Assembly (NCBI RefSeq): GCF_021129305.1
Contig: NZ_JAJOMB010000009.1
Span: 227,833-291,832 of the forward strand
Reading direction: 5' to 3'
From: Kineosporia babensis
GTDB taxonomy: Bacteria > Actinomycetota > Actinomycetes > Actinomycetales > Kineosporiaceae
Length of the DNA: 64,000 nt
The position numbers and the translations under genes were made by a program. Under the pieces are notes generated by a model that searched no databases, had not been told where the DNA came from, and saw only the letters and a program-made list of their open reading frames with translations. Shown piece by piece: positions 7,243-14,796 of the stretch (the first letter of the stretch is position 1; the number at the start of each line of letters is the position of its first letter).

Positions 7243-10200
7243 GTGACTGGTCGGCGCGGGCCGGGGATTTCGCCGGCCGGATGTGGTCCGAGGCGGCCGA
7301 TTCCGCCGGGCGGACCCGTGAGCAGATGGAGCAGCACCCGGAACTGACCGTGGCGGCCCTCGTCGTGTCGGGGTTCCTGCTGGTGCTGATCGGGCTGGTG
7401 GTCCGGGCGGGGCGGCGCAGTTCCCGCCGGCACCAGGCCGCGCAGCTGCGGGACGACCTGGTCGATGCCGTGCGGATGGGCGAGATCGACGTCGAGGACT
7501 TCCGGGTCTTCGCCATGATCGACTTCTGCGACCGGGCCGCCAAGGACGGCCGCGCACCCGAGTCCGGCCGGCACGCCAGCACCCGCCCGGTGCTGGACAG
7601 CGCCCTGGCCGGCAGCCTGATCAGTGCGGTGGGCCCGGGCAGTCTGCTGCCGCCGGGCGGGCCGTTCTGGCCCTACGCCTCGCCCGAGCCGGGTGAGGTC
7701 GAGGTCAGCGACGTCTGGGTGCGCGCCGTGAGTTTCCAGCGCCAGCTGATGGGTCGGCGCCGCAGCCGTACCGACGAGGCGATCGAGCCCGTCCCCACAC
7801 CCGGATCAGGGCCGAGGCCACGGCGTTTGGTCTCGGTGCCCACCGGCGAGCTGCCGCTCGTGGGTGCTGGGGAGGCGGCCGGCGGACCTCTGTCGGCCGA
7901 GTCCGCCGCCGACTTCGCCCTGCTTGAGCAGGACGAGGCCGCCCGGGCCGAGCTCGAGGCGGTGCGGGCGCTCGAGGTCGTGCCCGAGCTGGAGAACTGG
8001 GAGGACACCGGCCCGACGCCGGTTGTTGACGAGACAGCAGAGGACGCGGGGGAGCCGGACCTGCACACGACGAACGTTCTCGGGGTGGACGGGTTCGAAC
8101 GGCCCGGCTCCGAGACGTTCGAGCGGGTTTCTGAGCAGGCTGCGCAGCGCGCGGCCGAGGAGGTTTCCGAGTGGGCACGGCCCGCTGAAGAACTTGCTCC
8201 CACTGAGGAGCCTGCTCCTGCGCCGGTTGCGGAGATCCCTTCGGAATGGGTTCCGCCGGCTGAGGCGGCCGTGGCTGTGCTCAACTCGGCCTGGGCCTCG
8301 AGCCGCTCGGGCCGCTCTGACAGCTCGGGCCGCGAGGATCTGGATGGTCCGGTCGATGCGCCGATTGCGGATGATGCACCGGTCGATGGGCAGGCGTCCG
8401 AACGTTTCTGGATGAGCGACCCGGTGGTGTTCTCCGCGGCTGATGCGGATGAGGAAAGTGACGCTGGGCAAGAGGTCTTGGCGGTCTTGGGTGAGGTTCG
8501 GTTCAGCGCTGAGGCCGCCGCGTCCGAGGCCACTCCGATCGCCGACTCCATCGTTGCGGGGGAGCGGGAGGACGAGGCGCCGGCAGAGAACCCGGCCGAG
8601 AATCTGGTCGAGGTTGGTCGCTCGGATGCCGGCGAACCTGCTGGCGCTGTGAACCTGGTCGAAGCTGACCCGACGGTGGCCGGGGAGTCCGGAGGCGTCG
8701 CGGGTCCGATCGAGGAACTGGTCCGCAAGGCTGTGGCGACCGGCTTCGGTGCCTCCGAGATCGACATTCGCGGGGCCGAGGTTCACGAGGCTGATGTCTA
8801 CGAGGCCGGTATGCACGAGGCCGGTTCTCGCGAGGTTGATGTCCGCCGGGCCGATGCCGTTGCGGGCGATGCCGGTGCAGTCGATGTTCATGCAGTCGAG
8901 GTTCGGGCGGCCGACGTTCGTGCGGGCCAGACTCGTGCGGACCAGACTCGTGCCGACCAGACTCGGGAAGAGCAGACGCGGGAGGGCGAGGCGCGGGAGG
9001 ATCATGTCCGCGGGGTTGAGCGTCGCCCGGCTGACACAGCGGATGCCGCCGCCCAGGGCGTTGAGACTTCGACGGCGAACGCCCGCGAGATCGACCTTCG
9101 CGAAGTTGACGTTCGCCGGGCCGAGGCCGACAGCGACGAAGCGGATGCTCGCCCCGCCGACGTCCCCTCGATCGAGTCTCCCGTTCCGGCCGGCGTTCGC
9201 CCTGAGGCACTGCCCACGGGCCGACCTTCGTCTGACGCGCAGTCATCGGCAGATCTGCAGTCGAGACCCAACCGGACGCCGAACTCGCATTCCGGCGCTC
9301 GGCAGTCGGCGAAGTTGTCGCCGGGGAGCCAGGCCCGCAAGGACCAAACGCCGACGAGCCCACGCGGTGCCATGTCCGGTCATCATTCCGGTGGACCGGC
9401 CCAGCGCGGCTTCGATCCTCTGGTCGACCCGCTGAACATCCCGGTCTTCGCTTCTGGGGACGCCCCTTCCGAGGAACTGGAGCCCGTCTTCCTGGCCGCG
9501 GCCGCCGCTCAGAAGGCCGCGGACAAGGCGAACCAGGAGAAGGCCCAGCAGGAAAAACTGATGCAGGAACGGGTGGCCCGGCGCTGGGCGGCCCTCACCC
9601 AGGTGGCCAAGGAACGAGCTGCCGAGCAGGCCGCGGTCACCGCACTGCAGGACAAGACGTTCCGCCAGAACAAGCAGACCCCCGAACCCGTTTCAGCGGA
9701 TGCCGGGGCCGGGCTCGTCGAGGCTGCCGCCGAAGTCAGGGCCGGAGCCGTCGCCGGAACCGACGTGGCCGAGACGCGTTCCATCGACCTGCGCCCGCTC
9801 GAAGCGCCGCAGCAGATCGACCTCACCGCGATCGAGCGACGGGCCGACCAGGGCGCTACCCGCAAGATCGGGCGGACTGCCGGGCCGGTGCTGCAGCAGT
9901 CGATGATGGCTCCGGTGGCGCCGTCGCCCGCTGGTTCGGGGACGGCTCACCGTTCGGTGACCGAGCGGGTCACCGGACCGATCCCGATCGCCCCGCTCGC
10001 GTACGCGGCCAACGCCGAGCCCACCGATCGCTCCGGCCCCGGCAGCCAGGTTGGCCACGGCAGCGGGGTTGGTCATGGCACCGGGGTTGGTGGCGATGAC
10101 CAGGTTGGTCATGGCAACGGGGTTGGTCACGGCAGCCGGGTTGGTGACGACGACCACCCAGGCCACGACGACCACCCAGGCCACGACGACCACCCAGGCG

Positions 10201-11462
10201 ACGGCGACCGGGCTGGCTCCGACGACCGGGCTGGCGACGCCGATCGGAGCACCTTCGCCGAGGATGGCCGGGCAGTTCAGAACGACCCTGGCAACGACGC
10301 CGCTGAGGTAGTTCACCCTGATCCGGCCGTTCACGCTGAGCAGGCACCACCCGAGATCCCACTCGGCCACGACGGCCGGTCGGGCCGCACCGAACGGTCA
10401 GGGCGCACCGGACTGTCGGGCCACACCGGCCACCTGGACTTGCCCGGCCATGACGAGCGGGCCGGTCAGGTTGAGGAGGCCGGCTTCGAATGCGACGCGG
10501 ATCGGCTTGGTCACGTCGCGGCGCTGGAGCTGGACGCCGAAACCACCTCGGGTCTTGGGCCGGACGTCGATGCCCTTGGGCCGCGAGACGTCAGTCCCTA
10601 CGCACCGGCAGCGCACCCCGGGATGGACGACTTGCGGCCGCAGGACGTCTACATCCAGCCCTTGCCTGCCCCGGACTCGTACCCGCAGGGCACCGACGTT
10701 CTGGCGCCGACGCCGCGTGAGCACCCGAGTCCCACTCCTGCCCAGCCCGAGGACCAGGGCCTGGCCGCGCGGGTCAAGAGCGTGGTCTCGGGGCCGATCG
10801 ATCTGCCGATCCTGCTGCCGGTGAACATGCCGGCCCAGGCACCACTGACCCGGCGCGAGCTGCGTCGTCCACGGACGAGTGCCGCCCGGGCTGAGATCGA
10901 CAGGGCTGAGATCGACAGGGCTGAGATCGACGGGGCTGGAGAGACCCCGGGGACCGGGACCGAAGCGTCTGTCGGTGGAGAAGGTGGGGGGAGCGCGAGC
11001 GAGCCCACTTCGGTGACTGGGCCGGACGCGTCCGTTGGTAATGAGCCGGCCCCGCCGACCAACCCGATCCCGATCCCCCTCCCGACCGCTCAAGAGGCTG
11101 ACGAAGAGGACGGGGTAGAGGCCTTCGAGGAAGAGGAGGCCGAAAGGCCTCGCCCTCGCTGGATGAGCCCAGGGACGGTTTCTTCCGGACGGGTGGGCGG
11201 AGTGATCGAGCCGGTTGGCGTAGGTAAGCGGATGCAGGACGAGGACGGGGTAGAGGGTGACCCGGTACCCCGCTCCGGTTTCTGGAATCGCCGCGGGCCG
11301 CGTCGCGGGCGTGGTCCGGTGGTGGAGGTAACCGGGCACGGCAAACCGCCGGGTGCTCTGGTCCCCTTCACCGATCAGGTGCCCCTGCAGGCGAGTGCTC
11401 CCGAGGCGGAGAGCACCGACGTCCAGGAGAGCGAGAAAGTGGGGGACGAAGCCGTCCGTTGA
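7239..11462 (+). CDS. Giant acidic repeat protein with N-terminal membrane anchor
   Basis: This 1407-aa protein was not recognised. Residues 1-160 look folded: a helix, one membrane segment (about 39-58, VAALVVSGFLLVLIGLVV), then RRSSRRHQAAQLRDDLVDAVRMGEIDVEDF. The rest is mostly acidic low complexity (Ala, Glu, Asp, Pro, Ser), probably disordered. Embedded are pentapeptide-like repeats (about 508-591), an 11-unit hexapeptide block (937-1002), a charged helix at about 765-810 (QEKAQQEKLMQERVARRWAA) and a triple AEIDR. The stop is followed by a strong terminator. Codon use stays high-GC and the frame stays open for 4.2 kb; opposite-strand open frames are shorter. A long stalk or scaffold projecting from the membrane is the best guess. 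Confidence 0.7.
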   Translation: MSDWSARAGDFAGRMWSEAADSAGRTREQMEQHPELTVAALVVSGFLLVLIGLVVRAGRRSSRRHQAAQLRDDLVDAVRMGEIDVEDFRVFAMIDFCDRAAKDGRAPESGRHASTRPVLDSALAGSLISAVGPGSLLPPGGPFWPYASPEPGEVEVSDVWVRAVSFQRQLMGRRRSRTDEAIEPVPTPGSGPRPRRLVSVPTGELPLVGAGEAAGGPLSAESAADFALLEQDEAARAELEAVRALEVVPELENWEDTGPTPVVDETAEDAGEPDLHTTNVLGVDGFERPGSETFERVSEQAAQRAAEEVSEWARPAEELAPTEEPAPAPVAEIPSEWVPPAEAAVAVLNSAWASSRSGRSDSSGREDLDGPVDAPIADDAPVDGQASERFWMSDPVVFSAADADEESDAGQEVLAVLGEVRFSAEAAASEATPIADSIVAGEREDEAPAENPAENLVEVGRSDAGEPAGAVNLVEADPTVAGESGGVAGPIEELVRKAVATGFGASEIDIRGAEVHEADVYEAGMHEAGSREVDVRRADAVAGDAGAVDVHAVEVRAADVRAGQTRADQTRADQTREEQTREGEAREDHVRGVERRPADTADAAAQGVETSTANAREIDLREVDVRRAEADSDEADARPADVPSIESPVPAGVRPEALPTGRPSSDAQSSADLQSRPNRTPNSHSGARQSAKLSPGSQARKDQTPTSPRGAMSGHHSGGPAQRGFDPLVDPLNIPVFASGDAPSEELEPVFLAAAAAQKAADKANQEKAQQEKLMQERVARRWAALTQVAKERAAEQAAVTALQDKTFRQNKQTPEPVSADAGAGLVEAAAEVRAGAVAGTDVAETRSIDLRPLEAPQQIDLTAIERRADQGATRKIGRTAGPVLQQSMMAPVAPSPAGSGTAHRSVTERVTGPIPIAPLAYAANAEPTDRSGPGSQVGHGSGVGHGTGVGGDDQVGHGNGVGHGSRVGDDDHPGHDDHPGHDDHPGDGDRAGSDDRAGDADRSTFAEDGRAVQNDPGNDAAEVVHPDPAVHAEQAPPEIPLGHDGRSGRTERSGRTGLSGHTGHLDLPGHDERAGQVEEAGFECDADRLGHVAALELDAETTSGLGPDVDALGPRDVSPYAPAAHPGMDDLRPQDVYIQPLPAPDSYPQGTDVLAPTPREHPSPTPAQPEDQGLAARVKSVVSGPIDLPILLPVNMPAQAPLTRRELRRPRTSAARAEIDRAEIDRAEIDGAGETPGTGTEASVGGEGGGSASEPTSVTGPDASVGNEPAPPTNPIPIPLPTAQEADEEDGVEAFEEEEAERPRPRWMSPGTVSSGRVGGVIEPVGVGKRMQDEDGVEGDPVPRSGFWNRRGPRRGRGPVVEVTGHGKPPGALVPFTDQVPLQASAPEAESTDVQESEKVGDEAVR
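8760..9012 (+). repeat. 15-bp periodic, pentapeptide-like repeat block
   Basis: Within the giant protein, residues 508 to about 591 can be read as successive five-residue units such as AEVHE, ADVYE, AGMHE, VDVRR, VEVRA, ADVRA, GQTRA, DQTRE. Position 1 is mostly A/V/G, position 2 D/E/Q, position 3 V/T/M, position 4 R/H/Y. This resembles A(D/N)LXX pentapeptide repeats with Val/Thr in the Leu/Phe slot. A shorter related stretch (EIDLR, EVDVR) follows at about 9090-9120. Confidence 0.6.
10047..10244 (+). repeat. Eleven 18-bp repeats encoding Gly/His/Asp hexapeptides
   Basis: Eleven in-frame six-residue units run QVGHGS, GVGHGT, GVGGDD, QVGHGN, GVGHGS, RVGDDD, HPGHDD (twice), HPGDGD, RAGSDD, RAGDAD. 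Gly is fixed at position 3, and the later units are His/Asp-rich, which could bind metal ions. Confidence 0.7.
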
Positions 11463-11480
11463 TCCGGCTCGTCACCCTTG

Positions 11481-11525
11481 GCAATCGAGCGTGTTCAGGT
11501 TCGCCTGACGCGCTCGATTGCTTTT
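11481..11525 (+). terminator. Rho-independent terminator
   Basis: GCAATCGAGCG (11481-11491) pairs perfectly with CGCTCGATTGC (11511-11521). An inner stem CAGG/CCTG is closed by a TTCG tetraloop, and TTTT follows at 11522-11525. It lies 18 bp after the giant repeat gene. Confidence 0.85.
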
Positions 11526-11926
11526 GGTTCGGGAATGCTTACCGAATCGATTGATGTACCCCTGCACTACCCGGAAATTGCATCACAAGATGTCCTGAAT
11601 TGACCCGGCGGCGGACCGGTTGCCGAGGGGTGCCGGCGTCCATCGTTGCCCGATGAGGCGGTATCCACCCGCACAGGGGTCGGGTGGATACCCGTCCCTG
11701 ACGCTTGTCGCCCAGTGGTGCAGCCCGCCCCAGATGCCTCGCGTAGCAGTACCTTTGCAGCCCGGCGGCGACTTGGATGCCATGGCGCTGCACCGGCCGG
11801 GGGTGGCAGGATCGTTCAGATCACACGCGGATACCACTTTCTTTCCGTCGTCAATGGGCTGTTCGTGCCGTACCTTGCGGTGACCGGTGACAGATCCGGG
11901 CGAATGAGCGAAAGTGGAGGTCTTGT
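11526..11926. other. 401-bp leader region before the FHA gene
   Basis: No gene with convincing codon structure is seen. The notable feature is a 12-bp perfect hairpin at 11660-11692 (separate entry). The remainder shows no known riboswitch that I recognise. Confidence 0.45.
11660..11692 (+). promoter_or_regulatory. Strong hairpin upstream of the FHA gene
   Basis: GGTATCCACCCG (11660-11671) and CGGGTGGATACC (11681-11692) are perfectly complementary with a 9-nt loop. No T-run follows, so it is not a standard terminator. It could be an operator or a structured 5' leader element. Confidence 0.45.
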
Positions 11927-12808
11927 GTGCGGGGCGCGGACATCCCGGAAGGGACTGCGCGGATGGGGCAGATGGGCATGACCCAGCAGGTGCCGAGTGG
12001 CGCGATGAGCCAGCCACCGTTCGGTGATGTACAGCCGCCGGCCGCGGTGCTCTTCTCGGTCGCGGAAGGGAACACGCGGCGTGCGGTCCCGCCTGGCCAG
12101 GAGGTCACGGTCGGCCGCAGCCGCACGTGCGACCTGCGCATCGCCCACGAACCGGAGGACGACTACGTCTCCCGGCACACCGCCACGCTCCGGGTCCTGG
12201 CCGACTGCGTCCTGATCCGCAACGTCTCCTCTTCGAAACTGCTCACGCTGCGCCCGCATACGGGTGCGGCGCGTACGGTCGAGCCCGGCGCCGCCACCAC
12301 CTCGCTGCCCTGGCGCCAGTTCGACGTGGTGGTCACCGGGCGCTTCGGCCGCGACTACGTGGTCCAGGTGGACGCCCGAGGCCTTCCGCCCTCGCACAAC
12401 GAGCGGGAGGACGAGACGGACTCCTCGCCCACCGTGGTGGTGCCCCCGATCATGCTCACCCCGGCCCAGCGCCGGCTGCTCACCGCGTTGTGCGAGCCCC
12501 TACTCACCCGCTCCGGCCCGGAGGCCAGCGCCGCCACCTACCGGCAGGTGGCCGAGCGGGTCGGCCGGCGGCCGGGTTACGTGCGCAACGTGTTCAAGCA
12601 GGTGCGCGAGAAGCTGGACAGCCACGGCGTGCCCGGCCTGGTCTCCCGGGAGCGGCCCGACGCGGCCGAGGACTTCCGGATGCCGCTGGCCATGTGGGCG
12701 ATCCGCAGCGGCACGATCACCCGGGCCGACCTGGCCCAGGCCCAGACCTGGTTCGCGGTGGCCGCCGCCAACCCGCAGGAGCCGCACGAGGACGACGAGA
12801 CTCAGTAG
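11927..12808 (+). CDS. FHA domain protein with C-terminal helix-turn-helix-like domain
   Basis: This 293-aa protein has an FHA domain (about 50-145), the phosphothreonine-binding fold: VTVGRSRTCDLRI holds the conserved G-R-S, and YVSRHTATLRV the S-R-H segment. The C-terminal half (about 175-275) contains LTPAQRRLLTALCEPLL and TYRQVAERVGRRPGYVRNVFKQVREKL, which reads as a winged helix with a recognition helix, so the protein may bind DNA or only retain that fold. GTG 11927 has GGAGG at 11916-11920, 6 nt upstream. It probably reads Ser/Thr kinase output, though no kinase gene is in the window. It overlaps the convergent next gene by 7 bp. Confidence 0.82.
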   Translation: MRGADIPEGTARMGQMGMTQQVPSGAMSQPPFGDVQPPAAVLFSVAEGNTRRAVPPGQEVTVGRSRTCDLRIAHEPEDDYVSRHTATLRVLADCVLIRNVSSSKLLTLRPHTGAARTVEPGAATTSLPWRQFDVVVTGRFGRDYVVQVDARGLPPSHNEREDETDSSPTVVVPPIMLTPAQRRLLTALCEPLLTRSGPEASAATYRQVAERVGRRPGYVRNVFKQVREKLDSHGVPGLVSRERPDAAEDFRMPLAMWAIRSGTITRADLAQAQTWFAVAAANPQEPHEDDETQ

Positions 12809-14391
12809 GCGCCCTCGCCCCGGACCACGGCGCGCACCGTGCGCCAGAGGATGCTCAGGTCCAGGGTCATCGACCAGTTGTCCACGTAGCGCAGGTCCAG
12901 CAGCAGCGACTGCTCCCAGCTGAGGTCGGAGCGGCCGGAGACCTGCCAGAGCCCGGTCATGCCCGGGCGCACCCGCAGCCGGCGCACCGCGTCGCTGGAG
13001 TAGCCGGCCACCTCACGGGGCAGCGGCGGGCGCGGGCCGACCAGCGACATGTCACCCTTGGCCACGTTGATCAGCTGCGGCAGCTCGTCCAGCGAGTAGC
13101 GGCGCAGGAAGGCCCCGATCGGGGTGATCCGGGGGTCGGCCCGCATCTTGAACAGCACCCCGTTGCCCTCGTCCTGCTCGGACAGCTCGCGCAGCCGGGC
13201 CTCGGCGTCGGTGACCATCGAGCGGAACTTGTAGATCGAGAACTCCCGGCCGCCGACCCCGACCCGGGTCTGCCGGAACAGCGCCGGGCCCGGGCTGGTG
13301 GTCCGCACGGCGACGGCGATGACGATCAGCAGGGGCGAGAGCACGAGCAGGACGGCGGTGCCGAGCAGCCGGTCGAAGGCGGCCTTCAGCAACAGGTCCC
13401 CGCCGGTGGCCGTGGGCTGTTCCAGGTGCAGCAGGGAGAGCCCGGCCAGCGGGCGGATCGAGAGCCGGGGCCCGGCGACCTCGACGATGCCGGGGGAGAC
13501 CACGAGCTCCACGTCCATGTCCTCCAGCGCCCAGGCCAGCTCCCGCAGCGGGTGGCCCCATAGATCGGGGTGCGAGACCACGGCCACTACATGCGCACCG
13601 GTGGCCTCTACGGCGGCCAGGACGTCTTCCGGTCCGCCCATCACCGGCACGCCGTCCACGTCGCTGGGGGTGACCGGGCTGGCGGCCAGGCAGATGCCGA
13701 CCGGAACCATGCCCCGGTACGAGGTGCTGCGCAGCAGATGCACCAGTTCCACGGCGCCCTCGGCGTCGCCCAGGACGATGGTCCGCTCCAGGCCGATGCC
13801 GGCCGCCCGGGCGTGGTGCAGCCGCACCCGCAGGACCTTGCGCGCGGCCAGGGCCCCGAGGACGGTGACCGGCACGGCGAAGATCACCACCGAACGCGAG
13901 ACGTTGGTGTGGGAGAAGTAGCTGGTCATCGCGATGGCCGCGAACAGCACCACGCCCGAGCGCAGCACCCGCTGAAACTCCTCGGTGCCGGCCCCCAGGA
14001 AGCGCCGCTCGTAGACCCGGTCCAGGCCGGCGATGCCGATCCAGATCACCGGCAGGACCACCGGGATCCAAGTCCAGAAGCCGTGTGCCTCACCGTCGAA
14101 GCGGAGCATGATCGCCAGCACGGCGGCCGCGCTCGCGCTCAGCGCATCGGCGAGCAGGACGTTGCGGCGGTACTGGTTCAGCGCGGCCCGGGCGTCGATG
14201 TCGGCGTGCCGGGGCAGGCCCCGCGGGCCCGTCGACGACGCTGGCACTGCACCCGCACTGCCCGCCACCCCCGGTGCATCCGCAGGGCCCGGATCAATGG
14301 TTCCGGTGGGACCGGCGGGGCCATTGATCCGGTTGTGCGGGCCGGGTTCGCCGGTTTGCTTCTTACCCCGCGGGCCTACTCGCCGGGACAT
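12802..14391 (-). CDS. Polyprenyl glycosylphosphotransferase (initiating sugar transferase)
   Basis: This 529-aa enzyme transfers a sugar-1-phosphate from a nucleotide sugar to undecaprenyl (or decaprenyl) phosphate, the first step of exopolysaccharide or glycan repeat assembly, at the cytoplasmic membrane. Residues about 75-190 are N-terminal membrane helices, followed by a CoA-binding-like domain (ERTIVLGDAEGAVELVHLL) and a final TM leading into the catalytic domain. Catalytic-domain hallmarks are RVGVGGREFSIYKFRSM, RRYSLDELPQLINV, GDMSLVGPRPPLPREV and RPGMTGLWQVSGRSDLS. The length fits WbaP/CpsE-type proteins. ATG 14391 is preceded by a run of five Gs 9 nt upstream; a TTG at 14409 is an alternative. 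No glycan cluster surrounds it. Confidence 0.9.
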   Translation of the reverse strand: MSRRVGPRGKKQTGEPGPHNRINGPAGPTGTIDPGPADAPGVAGSAGAVPASSTGPRGLPRHADIDARAALNQYRRNVLLADALSASAAAVLAIMLRFDGEAHGFWTWIPVVLPVIWIGIAGLDRVYERRFLGAGTEEFQRVLRSGVVLFAAIAMTSYFSHTNVSRSVVIFAVPVTVLGALAARKVLRVRLHHARAAGIGLERTIVLGDAEGAVELVHLLRSTSYRGMVPVGICLAASPVTPSDVDGVPVMGGPEDVLAAVEATGAHVVAVVSHPDLWGHPLRELAWALEDMDVELVVSPGIVEVAGPRLSIRPLAGLSLLHLEQPTATGGDLLLKAAFDRLLGTAVLLVLSPLLIVIAVAVRTTSPGPALFRQTRVGVGGREFSIYKFRSMVTDAEARLRELSEQDEGNGVLFKMRADPRITPIGAFLRRYSLDELPQLINVAKGDMSLVGPRPPLPREVAGYSSDAVRRLRVRPGMTGLWQVSGRSDLSWEQSLLLDLRYVDNWSMTLDLSILWRTVRAVVRGEGAY

Positions 14392-14796
14392 CGGGACAAA
14401 CCCCCACAATGCGCCAGTCTGGTCATCTACCTGAGCCCGGGCGGAAGGCGGTCAGGCCGCCGTACCGGTTCTGGGCGGTCTCACCCTAGGGCCATTCATC
14501 ACTGCCTGAGGTCGCTTATTCACAACTGGTGACATTGACATCGTTGCTGGTCAGGGTCGCGTCCTTAATGTGGGGAATTGACACGGAATTGAGGACGATG
14601 TTGGGTTCGGCTCTGGTATCGCTGAGCCGACCGGAAGCACCGCGGGGCGGGAAAGATGAGGGGACTCGCCCCGTCCTGTCGCTCTTGCGGTATTGCTCGG
14701 TGCATCATCTAGGTCGGGATAAGCACCGTGGCTGCACCGGACGGGTGAACTACTCTCGTCCGTGACCCCACGAAGTGATCGACGCAGGGAGTCTGA
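14392..14796. other. 405-bp divergent intergenic region
   Basis: This separates the sugar transferase from the next plus-strand gene. TTGACA occurs at 14535-14540 and 14578-14583 but neither has a well-spaced -10. A TACTCT hexamer near 14752 could serve the downstream gene. No gene or RNA recognised. Confidence 0.4.

Noticed and set aside
14535..14583. Two TTGACA boxes as -35 elements
   Set aside because: Neither has a TANNNT hexamer at 16-19 bp; called chance occurrences.
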